Of a stretch of DNA of 64,000 nt, positions 35,488-56,629 are shown in pieces. The position numbers and the translations under genes are program-made. Positions within the stretch are counted from its first letter, which is position 1, and each line of letters starts with the position of its first letter. The notes below the pieces were generated by a model. It did no database searches. It saw only the letters and a list, made by a program, of their open reading frames with translations, and was not told where the DNA came from. The DNA comes from Epiperipatus broadwayi (taxonomy: Eukaryota > Onychophora > Udeonychophora > Euonychophora > Peripatidae), in NCBI GenBank assembly GCA_028023455.1, contig JAQFVV010000012.1, positions 16,382,364 through 16,446,363 on the forward strand. The letters are read 5' to 3'.

Positions 35488-36633
35488 TTATAAGGGTTCC
35501 ACTTTACCAAAATGTAAACGAATTGGTGACATTTTTGTGGATTCATTAATTGTAACATTAATATAATGTATAATCTGTGGCAATTGATGCACCCATTGCC
35601 TGTGGTCTCCACCTACATACACCTGGAATAATTGATTGAGTTCTTGCATGATCTTTTCACTAGGATTGGACTGTGGGTTGCATATGGAACACATGATGTG
35701 CTGAATATTCTTCTTTTGACACCATTTTTTCCAGTAGTCTGAAATAAAAGTGGTGGCATGATCAGTGAGAATAGAAGTAGGCTTACCTACTACAATAAAT
35801 TGTGACATCTCCAGGTGTTTCACAACATTCTTAGCATCAGCCTTTGTGACTGTAAAAGCTGAAACAAATTTTGAGCCTACATCGTAAGTTACAAGAATAA
35901 ACCTTTGGTGGTTAGAAGGAGGAAGGAACCCATAAAAGTCCACGGCTAGTAATTCATTCAGATGAGTAAGCAAAATGGGGTGTAGGGTTGCCACATAGGT
36001 TATATTCTGGTATTTAGTCTTTAAGCAGATCTCACAATTCTTCAATCTAGTCATGATACATTCCGTCAAGTTCTGGAAGTAAAAATGTTCTTTGATAATT
36101 GGCTGTATTTTTTGTATCCCAAAATGACCATAATGACAATGAACATAATATATTAATTTGTCCACTAAGCATGCTGGAATCATCACCCTCCATGAATCAC
36201 CCTCAGTCCCATCTAATTTTCTCAGTAAAATCCCATTATTCATTTTGTATTTAGCCATAACCCTTTCAACATATCTTTTCCTTCCATTCATACTGGCAGA
36301 GTTTACAAGCACACCAATTATTCTCTTTAATTCATTGTCCTGTACTTGTAATGTTGGTAAGTCCTTATAACTCTTAGTTATTTCATCCTCCAGTAAGACA
36401 GTCAAATTACAAATAATAACATTTTCAGTACATGGATTTTTATATGTTATAGTAATGGGATGGTGACTTAAAATGTCAGCAACAGTGTTATTATGGCCAG
36501 AATAATAAATGATCCGATAAGAAAACTGCTGAAGGTATAAGTTCCAATGAATCAACCTGTCATTATGTAAGTAGCTTCTATTTAAGAACTCTAGACTTCT
36601 ATGGTCTGATAATACAATTACTTGAGATCCCAA
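35488..36633 (-). pseudogene. E3 RNase H C-terminal part and integrase core
   Basis: Residues 1-60 are the end of RNase H: VLSDHRSLEFLNRS (Asp10) and TVADILSHHP (Asp53). Integrase follows: zinc domain H165, H170, C200, C203; catalytic core D232 (VDFYGF), D291 (ILTDHATTF) and E326 (NPQSNPSE), again 34 residues apart. All metal-binding and catalytic residues are kept. The piece starts downstream of an in-frame TGA, so the Met start is an artefact of the break. Confidence 0.92.
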
Positions 36634-36681
36634 TAGAACTTGCCTCAGTTTTTGGAACCCCCAGACAATGGCCAGAGCCTT

Positions 36682-37134
36682 TCATTCAGTCGTAGTGTAG
36701 TTTAGTTCTGGTGCCTTCAAGTGTCGGCTTAAAAAATAAAGAACCTGTGGTTTCCCATCCTTATCTAGTTGGTATAGTATGACCCCTAGTCCAAACCCAC
36801 TACTGTCAGTTTGAAGGTAAAATTCCTTCTGAAAGTCTGGATATGCAAGTATAACTGTCTTCAAAAAATTTTCCTTAATAACTTGAAGTTCTCCATCATG
36901 GTCTTTAGTCCAAACCCAGGGCTCAGATTTCTTTAATAATATAGATAAATGGAGGGTATCATAAGAAAAATTCTTGTAAAAATGATGGTAATAATTACAC
37001 AGTCCCAAAAATGACCTCAAGTGTTTCTTAGATTTGGGTGTAGGAAATTGTTGAATTGCAGATATTTTATCGGGATGAGGTTTTATTCCCTGACTATTAA
37101 TTACATGGCCTAGGAAAGATATTTCTCCAGCCAC
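36682..37134 (-). pseudogene. E3 RT thumb/connection and RNase H N-terminal part
   Basis: It contains GHVINSQGIKPHPDKI and SFLGLCNYYHHFY (post-palm RT) and then LQTDSSGFGLGVILYQ, the first RNase H strand with its catalytic Asp. It ends at TTTE followed by TGA; the same frame continues after the stop with the KALAIVWGF helix. The stop is a single in-frame nonsense change. A 1-nt shift in an A-run near 37185 separates it from the RT palm. Confidence 0.9.
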
Positions 37135-37165
37135 TAGGGTGCATTTCTCAAGATTGACATTAATG

Positions 37166-37642
37166 TTATGAAGTGAGCATTCTGAAAAAAAATAAATTCA
37201 AGTGTTCCAAATGTTGGGTTAGATCATCCGATGCGATAACAATGTCATCGACATAGATGACTATCAATTCTTTGAGCTTCTGAGAAAAGATTGCATTCAA
37301 ACATCTGATCAAGCCTGCCCCACTATTAATCAGGTCAAATGGCATCCTCTGAAACATATACGACTGGCCTTGATGATGAAAAGCTGTATATTGCTGATCG
37401 TCGAGATGTAATGGAATCTGCCAATAGCTTGCAGTTAGATCAAATGTTGAAAAGACTCTCCTTCCCCAAAACCCAAGCAACAATTCTTGTACTGGCATTG
37501 GAATATCACATTCAGGTATAGTATATTTATTAAGGGTACATGCATCCAAGCATACTCGAAGAGAACCATCTTTCTTTTTCACCACAACAAGAGGATTTAC
37601 ATATGGTGAAGGACCAATATTAATAATTTCCCAATTGAGCAT
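37166..37642 (-). pseudogene. E3 reverse transcriptase palm
   Basis: RT fingers (SPYVNPLVVVKKKDGS, RVCLDACTLN), motif A STFDLTASYWQIPL (Asp68), the MPFDL box (usual Gly replaced by Asp at 103), and motif C YVDD at 130-133. The frame is shared with the protease piece upstream and interrupted by one TGA between them. It runs out after the YVDD motif at a frameshift in a poly-A (plus-strand) run. Confidence 0.92.
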
Positions 37643-37654
37643 CTTTTGGATCTG

Positions 37655-38437
37655 TCATTGGACCTCTATCAGGTATTGGAGCGGGATAGGATAGGTGCAT
37701 TGTTGAAAAGGTTTATTATCCTTGAGCTTGATCCTATGAATATATCCCTTGATAATGCTGGGTACTTTAGAAAAAATAAATTTATACTGAAGCAACAATT
37801 GAAAAAAGGGTTCATAGTATTCTGATCCTATGATACCAGAACTGTTTAACTTCATCTTTATATTTACATTAACTGATGTCTCCAGAATAGCTATCAATTG
37901 ACTACCCTGACTAATGAAATCTCCTATGAGAGGGCAAATTGCCTCTTGGCACATAAAAGTGTGGTTGCCATAATTAATTGAACAATGATTAAGGGTCATG
38001 AAGTCTGAGCCGATTATGATCTCATGAACCGGTCCAGGCATGATCAAGAATACATGCGTAAGCTCTAAGTTATTAATCATAACAGTAATGAAAATCTGTT
38101 TATTTGTCAACTTTACCTTCTTTCCATTTGCAAGGGTTACTTGAAGAGATTTAAGTGGTATGGTAGGAATTGAATGGTCAACCTGCATAATTTTCACATA
38201 CATTTCCTCTGAAATTACAGAAGCTTGGCTACCAGAATCGACCAAAGCATCCACAACTAACCCCAAAATGGTAATCCTAATTATTGGACAGCTATATGAA
38301 ATGGGAGGTTCAAGCAAACCTTCATATTCCCAGTGCTCAACATCAAAGTTAAGATTGTGGATTAACCAGCCTATGGTGTTCCCCAAATCTCTATGAATAG
38401 GGCCCCAAAGTGAGGAACATACCATTGAGGTCCCCAT
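37655..38437 (-). pseudogene. E3 aspartic protease plus start of RT
   Basis: The retropepsin active site DSG is intact (LVDSGS, Asp67), followed by QASVIS and the second-half signature EIIIGSDFMTLNH. The C-terminus is the RT lead-in TYPIPLQYLIEVQ, after which TGA ends the piece. It is homologous throughout to E2 21992-22792, where the Asp has become Ala. It would process Gag-Pol. Confidence 0.9.
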
Positions 38438-38601
38438 TAGTTTAATGCTCCAGGTTTCTTGATAGTGGTTTCATCCCTTTTATAGATTCTTATCCCACTT
38501 GTGGATGGTATATTACCATCATCTTTCCTCCCCATATGTAGGTGAGGATGATAATATGGCCTGCCCCAAATTTGAGACCCAGCCCTATATCTACTCCTAC
38601 T

Positions 38602-39228
38602 TCACCTATCTCTACCTTGATTCCACCATGGCCTATCTATGATATTAATGCTATTCACATTTGGACTATGTTCTTTATTAATCTTAGCCCTAGCATCTCC
38701 TCCCCGATCACTAATCTCCATTGAGTCTAGAACATTAATTACTTCTTCAATTGTTTGCTGGTATGATGCTACCAGGACTTGTTTAATATGTCTCAGCATA
38801 TTATGGTGCAATATCCTAACTATTTGTTGTTCAGATAAAGGGTATGCATTAAGAGTTCTCAATTTGACAACTTGCTTTCTAAAAAATTGAGTATAACTAC
38901 CTTTCATATAATTATACCTTTCCTGTGAGACTTGATACCTCAAGTTGTCTTGCTTATCTTCCCCCCCAAAACTATTCAATAATAGGTATTTAAAATCCCC
39001 ATAATTATGTGGCCTCTCAAATAATGACTGCCACCAGTCCTTGGATGGAGAGTATAGATGAATGCTAGCAATAGCAATCTTTTCCTCTTCTGATAAGGGG
39101 CATAATGCAAACAACTCCTCCAAGTTCTGCAGAAACTCATGTGAATTTTCCATGTGATATCCCTTAAAAGGTATAACAGACAAAAATTTAAGGGACATAG
39201 AATCCTGTGAAGCCTTCCCATAATTCAT
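38602..39228 (-). pseudogene. E3 Gag, capsid-like part
   Basis: It shares with E2 the motifs CPLSEEEKIAIA, DWWQSLFERP, GDFKYLLLNSF, NLRYQVSQERY, SYTQFFRKQVVKLRT and LSEQQIVRI. This is a Ty3/gypsy capsid-type domain. It ends in a short Arg/Asn-rich tail with no CCHC zinc knuckle. Frame and stops separate it from the protease; a programmed shift in the ancestor cannot be told from decay. Confidence 0.82.
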
Positions 39229-39938
39229 TTTTCTCTATTTAAACCTAAATTCTTTGGATATGTCTTATTAAGCCTAGGATCTTTTAATAACTCCTTGGAA
39301 CAATGGTGTGTTGGGTAACAACAGACCTCTTTAACCTCAGTAACATCTGTTTCCCTAATCTCTGGAATCCCTATTTCTATCTTTGTATTCCGCTCCTGAA
39401 TTATTTTTTCTTGCATAAAATTTTTTAATTTTAATTGGTGATTTTGTAACTCACAATGAAACTCATTTCTAAGCTTCTTTTCAACCTTGTCTGAAATACC
39501 CTGTTTACCTATATCACTCCTTCACCATCTACCTCTTTTCTTAAATTTTGACATTTTTCATCTATTTCAACTAGCTTTAGCGCCATGGCTCATACAGCTT
39601 CTATTGTCAAACTATCTATTTTTTTAACCATTTGAACAACCTGATCATTTATGTTTTGATCAACCCTATACTGGCCTTGAGTCTTTAAAATATTGTCATC
39701 AACTTTATCCTGACACCTTTCCACAACTTGTTTAATGACCCCAAATTCTTCCTGAAATTGTTCAAATTTCTGTTGAATATACTCAAATTCCTTATCTTTT
39801 AACATGCTTTCGGTTTTACTAAAATTTTCTTTAATCTCCTCTCAAAGTTGTGACACTGAAGTATCACTTTCTAATTTTATTTGATGCAACTGAGTATAGA
39901 TATTTATCTCTACAGTTTTTAATTTAGATGCTTGATCT
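39225..39938 (-). pseudogene. E3 Gag, middle coiled-coil part, broken
   Basis: Two open pieces (39225-39416 and 39590-39805) in different frames, with charged, heptad-like sequence (e.g. EYIQQKFEQFQEEFGVIKQ) between the N-terminal coiled coil and the capsid domain. It is equivalent in position to the coiled-coil lead of the E2 capsid piece. Function as an oligomerisation region is inferred. Confidence 0.6.
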
Positions 39939-40373
39939 TTAATAGTGTCTTTGACCTGCTTGCATCTGCCTAACTGTATAAGCTCTTATTTTTACCATTT
40001 CTAACTTCATTCCTAACACTTCTGATTTTATTTCTTTTAGTTCTTCTTTTAATTCTGATTTTAATTCTACTAACATTTTTTCTGACCTTTCTCTATCTTC
40101 TACTTGACCAGACTTTATTTCTTCTCTTAATTCTAATTTTAATTCTACTTGACCTGACTTTAGTTCTTTTAATTCTGTTAATATATTTCTTAACAACATC
40201 AACATATCACCATCTAGAGTTTGAGGGATAGTATCTCTCATCCTATTAGATTCTCCATGGAACATATCCAGGATTTCATTTCCTAATTCAAGGTCAGGAG
40301 ACAATGCAGCCATGTCTGGGGATGGTGTCTCTTGAGACTCACCCAAACTATCGTATAACCTAAACTCTTCCAT
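39939..40373 (-). pseudogene. E3 Gag, N-terminal coiled-coil part
   Basis: The open frame extends further upstream to 40535, but I place the start at the ATG at 40373 because the protein from there (MEEF then DSLGE then PSPD) matches the start of the E2 Gag. After an acidic leader, residues ~70-130 are strongly Lys/Glu-rich coiled coil with repeated ELKSGQVE and ELKSELKEE words. Confidence 0.7.
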
Positions 40374-42273
40374 TTTATAATCTCTTAAAAATTTATTAAT
40401 ACTACTTAAGAAAATAAGGTTTACCAGCTCCAAACTACACCAAACCAACAATTCAAATTCACCATCATTACCTAGAATGACATAAAATTTCCACAATTTT
40501 ATTTTCCCACACAATGTTCGATTTTCCACACACACATAGACAAGAAGACATTAAGTTTTCACTAGATAACATTAATCTAAACATAACTGGAATTATAAAT
40601 TAAATTTTACATGATCCACTATAGTTATATTATAAACTACACCAATTCAAATTACTGATAAAAGACCAAAAACGATTTAAACATGTTCATTTATTTTTAT
40701 GCTGTGTTAGGTGCATTCAAATATTATAACCAGCATTTATACCCCCCCCCCCAAAAAAAAAGAATTTTATAACCAAAATAAAATTAATGATTACATGCAT
40801 TTACTATGACAACTGATATACAATTTTTAATTAAATATGGTAGATGCCAACCTTTGCATAAGAATATAGAAACTAGCCTTTTAAGAATGAGCTATATATT
40901 CAAGTTATATATATTCATCCATTCTTCTAAAGATCCAACAGATACTGACAGCCAAAAGAATTATTAGCAGTTCACAATTTTGAAATAGATAAAAGAATTC
41001 CATCACTGCTCTCAAAACATACAATGCTCCATGAACACTCTGAAGATCATCCCACTTTAATCACTCTAAGCTACCACAACCCATAATATTTTACTACAAA
41101 CACTATCACAATGCCCTGCTTACATCCAAGTCTTAGGGGCAATTTATAAAATATTGTCTTGCTCATCTTTGGGAGTCTTATTAGAAAGAACTATGCCTTG
41201 CTCTCTCTGGAGTCTTAGAGGCAAAATCATGGCAGGACTACTGTTAACTGCTTCATGATAACTAACAACTGATATCATAATTTGGGTTGGAGCAGTGAAT
41301 GAGAACAATCAGTCACCAGTGACATGAATGCACTATATACTTAAGACAATGACAGAAACTCTCCATCCATCACCAAAACTTGCAATACAACCAACAAAAC
41401 TCTGACAATCAAGTATGCTATTTAACCTTCAAAATGATAGACTTTCTATAACAGAAATGTTCCGAATGTGAACAACATTACTACTTTATAATTGAACACC
41501 ATCAATAATTCTATGCTTATCTGGCAGCAATGCTATATTTCATTGACAAGCAAAAGATATATATAAAAAAAATGTTATCAACTTTAACATTTACTATAAG
41601 TTGTGATATTTATATAGCTTTAAAATTTGAAACTAAGCTGTTTCATGGCTGTAAATATTTATTTCACATAAACAAAAAAAAAAGGTTTTTTTTTTAAAAA
41701 CTATACATCTGACATTCATATATCTACTACACATCTTTCAGGTATTGGCTTATTTAGAACTCTAATTGGCTTATTTCAAACCTTAGTTAATGCTCCATTT
41801 ACCCCTAGTTCCATTTTGTCAAACATTTCTATTAATCTTCCAGATTAATATAAAAATAAAAATCCTTGAATAAGAAAACTGCCAACTTGATTCTATTTTG
41901 GAACCAATTTTGCAATAACTGTATATTTAAAACAGGAATAAAGTAATTCTAATGGCACTGTATTACTTCTCATCTCAGGTATATGCCAATATATATCAAC
42001 AAAAAAATAAACACTCTACAAGATATGAGACTTAAGTAATCAAGATCCCACGATTGGACATCCATTTAAACCCTTGGCAGCTGTGGCCTCTATGTATATA
42101 TCAAGCCATCGACATTAGTCACCACTTAAAATAGAATGTATAATATATAATCTCCAATAAAGAACAAAATACACATATGAACAAAGATGAATCGATCACC
42201 AATCATTGTGCAACCATTTAACCCATAAATATATCAAGCATTTAACCCATAAATGTCATGCCATTCACATTGG
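40374..42273 (-). other. E3 5' leader, 1.9 kb
   Basis: Unusually long non-coding leader between primer site and gag. It holds a C-run/A-run junction at about 40743-40761 and two imperfect ~100-bp-spaced repeats of an AGTCTTAG(G/A)GGCAA-type word at about 41128-41225. I see no coding potential. Confidence 0.5.
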
Positions 42274-42290
42274 GCAAGCCACTTAACCCA
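42274..42290 (-). promoter_or_regulatory. Putative tRNA primer binding site of E3
   Basis: Two bases (GG) after the 5' LTR end GTTACA, the minus strand reads TGGGTTAAGTGGCTTGC. Position and TGG start fit a PBS; the primer tRNA is not assigned and the match to any tRNA is unchecked. Confidence 0.5.
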
Positions 42291-42292
42291 CC

Positions 42293-45016
<2,724 letters not shown>

Positions 45017-45042
45017 ATATATATATATATATATATATATTA

Positions 45043-45109
45043 ATTTTCAATTTATATAGGCTTTTTTTAAAATTTTATATCTTTTATTCTAGTGGATTGT
45101 TATATATAT
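45043..45109. other. Short AT-rich spacer between E3 and L4
   Basis: The only non-repeat sequence between E3 and the next LTR-like block, ending in TATATATA. Nothing recognised. Confidence 0.5.
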
Positions 45110-50526
<5,417 letters not shown>

Positions 50527-50542
50527 ATATATATATATATAT

Positions 50543-51890
50543 TGTAATGGAAATAGTTTTTTCTTACTTTTTTTAAAATTAAATTAAATGTTTATACGAT
50601 GCTACAATTCAAGCAAAAAGCAATTACAGTTACAAATTTAACTTCATGTCTGTACCCTTGATTGAACCCCGAAGCAATACGAACATTATCTTGACATTAT
50701 CTTTCCTGAACAAGCACTCTCGACTGCTGAACAAAAAAAACTATTCCTAAAAAAATTTAACAAATGTCCAGTGCTTGGTATATATATATATAATTTGAGA
50801 CTACCACAATACAAGCAGCATGTGAATACTTTAAAATAACATTAACTTTCAAACAATAAATTAAGTTTTCCCACCTCCCATAGCTTGGTGATAGGAGAAT
50901 AAAGCAAGTCTAAGCACTTTAAGAATAATAAATAATATTTAATAACACACACATTTAAATAAATTACATAATAACAATAAATAGAATACAGTATATATCG
51001 AATATCAAGCAACACATTAAGCTCTATCTTGGAATTCTGTATGGCAGTGTTCTATTTCTATAAAGATTATATTTTCCAAAATTAGTTTTTATTATCTAGT
51101 TCTTTTTTTTATTGCAAATTTTTAACAACAAAATGTGCATGCATGCTTAATGATTACCTAGGTTTTTTGCTGTTCTCATTGGTGGACCTTCTGAATGCTC
51201 TGTACCATCCTGTGAGAGCTCATCCACTTCTTTTGTAGAGACAGTATGTCCTTCACAGATTGTCAGCTGGATGGGTCCCTCTTTGAATATATATTTATTA
51301 CTTTAAAGTCTCAGTCAATTGTTTTTCTTGGTTATATAGATAAGTTTTATGTCGTTCATTTACAGAAGCAGCAGTTTATCTAGCAGGTCAGGCACAGATG
51401 TTATTTATTGTGAGTCAGTGGTAAGGCAGGTCGAGCATGAACCCATATCCCCTTAATGCCACTAGCTGCACATTTCTTTCATTTCTTTCTTTAACTGCTG
51501 ATCCTTTGAATTCTTCAGCAATAATGAATACGATCGGGGTAATCCCTTTCTTACTTTTCTTTGTCCATTGTTTATTGTAATTTTTAATTAATTCTTACTT
51601 ATAATTTCCAATGAACTCTTATCAGTGGAAAGAATGTATATTTAATTAGTGGAAAGAATGTAGGTTTAATTAGTGAAACTATAATTATAAAATGAAGCCC
51701 TTCATTTAGATACATTCTTCTTTGTTCATGGAATTTAATTAGTCCAACATATTCCACACCTCTATTTTGTACAACCATATTATTCTTATATTATATATTT
51801 CATTTTTTTAATTTCAACTTTATAATTCATTTTTTTAAGTTTACAATTCTTTTTTTATTTTTAGTTTACAATTCATTTTAACGTATTACA
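50543..51890. mobile_element. L5: LTR-like block with TGTAAT...ATTACA ends, 1.35 kb
   Basis: It begins TGTAATGG directly after a 12-bp AT run following L4 and ends CGTATTACA directly before ATATATAG. The ends form a 6-bp inverted pair typical of LTRs. It has no second copy in the window, so a solo LTR is inferred. A 43-codon open stretch on the minus strand near 51170-51300 shows no recognised motif. Alternative: a MITE-like element. Confidence 0.4.
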
Positions 51891-51895
51891 ATATA

Positions 51896-52060
51896 TAGCT
51901 TAAAGAGAGAAAGAGATGCATTTCTTTATGCACTCCTCCCCTTCTTTAGTAATAAATCAGAAGTAATTTCCAAACATGCAGCTAACTCATAGTTTAAAAA
52001 GAAAGAGACACATTTCTTTATGCACCCCTCCCTTTTTCTTAAAATAAATGAGAAGTAACC
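51896..52060. repeat. Imperfect 94-bp tandem duplication
   Basis: TAGCTTAAAGAGAGAAAGAG at 51896 recurs in modified form at 51990, followed in both by catttctttatgcac(t/c)cctccc and a later agaagtaa. It lies between L5 and the (TTA)n tract. No function is apparent. Confidence 0.7.
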
Positions 52061-52112
52061 TTTTCTCTTTTGAATCTTTTTTTTTCAACATTTACTAACT
52101 CTCATTCTTTCC

Positions 52113-52257
<145 letters not shown>

Positions 52258-52486
52258 GTATATAATTTTAATGCGCAAATACGCGCACAACAACCGAGCT
52301 TCATCAAGATTAAATAACAATATATTATAAACTCAAAATAATTATAATATCTAAAGAATAATGCCCGAGCGCTTTCAAGAGAACTTAGCTCTCATAATCA
52401 TGGGCAACAAAGAATAAGCATAGCGTGTTGGTATATGCTAAAATATGCAGATATATGTAAATTAGTTGAAAATAAATGCGTCAGCT

Positions 52487-54001
52487 CTAAATGATCCATT
52501 TCTTAGAGATTTTGTAACATGCATCTTTCCTATTCATAGCCTTATCATCAATAGCAATAAAACATGCTTCTTTAACTTTTCTCTTAATGTCATTTCTCTC
52601 CCTGCAAACTATTCTTGCATTTTTAGGTTCACATGCATGACCAGCTGATTTCTGATGTATAGCAAATATTGAGTTGCAATTTGGGTCTACTTGGGCCTTA
52701 TTGTAAGAATATCTATGCTGGGATAGTCTTGTAGAAAGAGTTGCTTTCGTTTCCCCATAGTATGATGCCATGCAGTTATTTTCTGGACATGAAATATTAT
52801 ATACGGCCTGAGAGGTGTTATTGGGTGTTATAGTGTCTTTGGTGTTATTAATAATTCTATTTGTATTAGGGGGTGTATGAAAGCTTAGTTGAAACTCTTT
52901 ATTAAACACTGAGTAAAATTTTCGATGGGTAGTTGCAATATATGGTAACAAAATTCTATTTTTCTGCTGCTTAATAACATTGCTGTTTAATTTACTGTAA
53001 AATTGTCTAATCTTCCTATCAATTGTGTAATGCTTGAAGCCGAAATCTAATAAATCGTTTCTATATAAGATTAAGTTTGCTCTTTTGTCCGATTCAAATC
53101 TGCAAAGTTGCTCATTTCTATGCAAGAAAGACGCTAAACCAGCTAATTTATGAATAGAAGGCGTGTTTGAATTAGGTTGAATATTGCCTCTTTTTTCTAT
53201 AGGTTTTATAATCATTGTATAATTTAGTCTTTGATTTTCTCTTTGCACATACATATCCAAGTATTTAGTTTTCCCTTCACGATCTTCGATTTCTGTGTTT
53301 AGCTTCAGCTGCGTACTGTCTTGTATGTCCTGTTTAATTTTATCAATAATTTCTTCAGTAGCAGTGATGAAAAGGTCGTCAACGTATCTTGTGTATACAA
53401 TTAACTTAAGTGTCTGTTCCTATTTAGGAATAATACTTTTTTCAAAATAATTAAGTACGATGCTTGAGATAATACCGCTCATGGGTAATCCCATCATCCA
53501 TCCATCGTTCATTTGGTAACATTGATTATTGAATGTAGCCACAATGTTGTTGTTAAGCCATTTTAAGAAATCGATTATGAAAGCTATCTTTTTGTGATCC
53601 ACGTCGTTGTTCATAAGCTCTTCTTTTACTATATCAATGGACCTATTTCTATTAATTGATCCGTATAACTCAGTGACATCAAGCACTGCAATTTTAGTTT
53701 CTGGGTTTAGAATTTTGTCCTTAATTCTGGCTACAAATTCAAATGAAGATTTGATAGTATATCTTCCAAATCCAATACTGTCAATCAGCCAACGATTTAT
53801 TAATTTAGCTGTGCTATAATAATGTGCACCCCCAAAATCCAGCATTAAGCGTAAAGGAACATTGGGTTTGTGCATTTTTGCATTTGCAAAAATCCATGGT
53901 AGAATAGTGGCAGAAGGATATAGTTTATAATACTCCATTTTTGATATAGCTTTGTTACAATGTGTCTTGAGAATAGCGGCAATAAATTTGTCCCTGTTCA
54001 A
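52487..54001 (-). pseudogene. PLE2 RT plus GIY-YIG, minus-strand copy, N-terminus missing
   Basis: From 54001 the frame reads RT motifs PWIFANAKMHKPNVPLRLML, motif A AVLDVTELYGSIN and motif B MGLPMSGIISS. A TAG at 53420-53422 interrupts it, but the same frame continues with the YVDD motif C (near 53380) and the thumb. The C-terminal half (52487-53260) contains the GIY-YIG nuclease: VYNISCPENNC then SYYGETKATLSTRLSQH, ending KKW. The RT N-terminus is absent because the inverted copy begins there. Protein wording differs strongly from PLE1, so it is another lineage. One nonsense change is the only visible lesion besides truncation. Confidence 0.9.
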
Positions 54002-54829
54002 GTACGCAGCTGAAGCTAAACACAGAAATCGAAGATCGTGAAGGGAAAACTAAATACTTGGATATGTATGTGCAAAGAGAAAATCAAAGACTAAATTATA
54101 CAATGATTATAAAACCTATAAAAAAAGAGGCAATATTCAACCTAATTCAAACACGCCTTCTATTCATAAATTAGCTGGTTTAGCATCTTTCTTGCATAGG
54201 AATGAGCAACTTTGCAGATTTGAATCGGACAAAAGAGCAAACTTAATCTTATATAGAAACAATTTATTAGATTTCGGCTTCAAGCATTACACAGTTGATA
54301 GGAAGATTAGACAATTTTATAGTAAATTAAACAGCAATGTTATTAAGCAGCAGAAAAATAGAATTTTGTTACCATATATTGCAACTACCCATCGAAAATT
54401 TTACTCAGTGTTTAATAAAGAGTTTCAACTAAGCTTTCATACACCCCCTAACACAAATACAATTATTAATAACACCAAGACACTATAACACCCAATAACA
54501 CCTCTCAGGCCGTATATAATATTTCATGTCCAGAAAATAACTGCATGGCATCATACTATGGGGAAACGAAAGCAACTCTTTCTACAAGACTATCCCAGCA
54601 TAGATATTCTTACAATAAGGCCCAAGTAGACCCAAATTGCAACTCAATATTTGCTATACATCAGAAATCAGCTGGTCATGCATGTGAACCTAAAAATGCA
54701 AGAATAGTTTGCAGGGAGAGAAATGACATTAAGAGAAAAGTTAAAGAAGCATGTTTTATTGCTATTGATGATAAGGCTATGAATAGGAAAGATGCGTGTT
54801 ACAAAATCTCTAAGAAATGGATCATTTAG
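54001..54829 (+). pseudogene. PLE2 GIY-YIG 3' half, inverted plus-strand copy
   Basis: Repeat of the C-terminal half of PLE2 in opposite orientation. Two single-base losses relative to the left arm (an A-run near 54117 and another near 54479) break the frame, leaving open pieces at 54192-54488 and 54545-54829. The latter carries SYYGETKATLSTRLSQH and the C-terminal KKW identical to the other arm. It lacks the RT domain altogether. Confidence 0.9.
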
Positions 54830-55091
54830 AGCTGACGCATTTATTTTCAACTAATTTACATATATCAGCATATTTTAGCATATACCAACATGCTATGCTT
54901 ATTCTTTGTTGCCCATGATTATGAGAGCTAAGTTCTCTTGAAAGCGCTCGGGCATTATTCTTTAGATATTATAATTATTTTGAGTTTATAATATATTGTT
55001 ATTTAATCTTGATGAAGCTCGGTTGTTGTGCGCGTATTTGTGCATTAAAATTATATACATGTATAATAAGCACCTGAGTTTAATAATTTCT

Positions 55092-55305
<214 letters not shown>

Positions 55306-55377
55306 TTTTCTAGTCCTAACTATTTATCCCTATTAGTAGGTATATACATGTGACTATGATTTTTATGTGGTCGTCAC

Positions 55378-55413
<36 letters not shown>

Positions 55414-55414
55414 A
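55378..55414. repeat. (AT)n(AG)n compound microsatellite
   Basis: Alternating AT followed directly by alternating AG, together about 36 bp. Confidence 0.9.
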
Positions 55415-56398
55415 ACCATACCATCTAAGTGAAAGTCTGTTCATTTTCACCCATTATCCATGGATCCATCATAACCTTTGGTTCTTTATTTCCGATTCTA
55501 AGGTGTAGAAATGATTTACTTTTGAGTAGAGTTGACAAGCATAAGTGGTAACTAACACAAATTTAAATTCAATTCATTTGCATTTAATTTTTAATATTTT
55601 TTGTTAAGTATATAAATATCCAGCTTTCAAAAATAACAGATAATTAGTTGATGCGAAATTACTCATCACTGCCTTTAATTTACCTTTTCATTGACAATAA
55701 TATGCAAAGTGAATTTCTTTAATGACATAATCCAGTTATAACCAAATTAAGAACAAATATTAGCCTTTTTTCTGAATTATGAAAGTGAAGTTTAAATTGC
55801 TTAATATCACACATAAGTTGAGTTAATCAGTCTTGTAAAATTCTTTGCATCAGAAATACAATATCCATAGACACACAATGGGGTTTATATCCACCACAAA
55901 TAAATAGGTAAAATTCTAGATTTTAACCACAGAATGTCTTTATAAGCTGACTGCAATACAATGCATTTTGATGGGGTTTTCCTTCAAATTTTTGCCATTT
56001 CCTTGAAATTTCATCAGAAAGCTGCCTCCAATTGAATGGGCAGATAGTAAAAAATTTTATTCTTCCATAGTTTTAGAAATTAATCACTTAAAAAAATTTA
56101 ATAAGATTTATAAGACAGATCTAAACATGTTTATTCTAGGCAATGACAAAGTTATAAGAACTCAAATTACAGCATCTCCATTTCATTTATAAGATGTTCT
56201 TGATGATATTACTGTTGTTACAATGACTGTTGGAAACTGCTCAAATTTCACTCAATGATATAAAAATTTGTTCAAGAAAGTTTGCCTCCAATTAATAAGT
56301 GAAATGGAGATTTTAAAACAATTAGATACAGTGAAAATAAAATGCTGTTTTATAAGTATAATATTATTTTTCACTTTAAACCAAAATAAAGAATTTAT
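55415..56398. other. Unassigned AT-rich region
   Basis: About 1 kb between PLE2 and PLE3. A minus-strand stretch near 55870-56040 stays open for about 38 codons, then reads on past one stop, but I could not match it to a family. Nothing else is recognised. Confidence 0.4.
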
Positions 56399-56629
56399 AT
56401 TAAAAATAAATCCTAGATATAATATAGAATAAAATATCTTTATATAACAACAAAATAATATATGACAATAACTGTAATATAATTATATAATCATATATAA
56501 AGACTTTTTTGGCAATTTTTAATTTTTGCCCTTTTCAATATGTTTTGGTTAACTACAAAAAAACCTATATTGCACACATAGCAACATCTACTGGTTCTAT
56601 ATAAAATTAACAGAAGTTTATAATTATGG

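Noticed and set aside
51170-51300. 43-codon minus-strand open stretch in L5 considered as an integrase tail
   Set aside because: No diagnostic residues; too short to support.
55012-55059. TTGATGAAGCTCGGTTG near the PLE2 3' ends as a second hammerhead
   Set aside because: It resembles the PLE hammerhead start, but the GAAA core element is missing and stem II does not form, in either arm.
55870-56060. Minus-strand open stretch considered as a BEL/Pao pol remnant
   Set aside because: Only a loose resemblance around a Trp-containing segment; flanking frames do not continue the family pattern.
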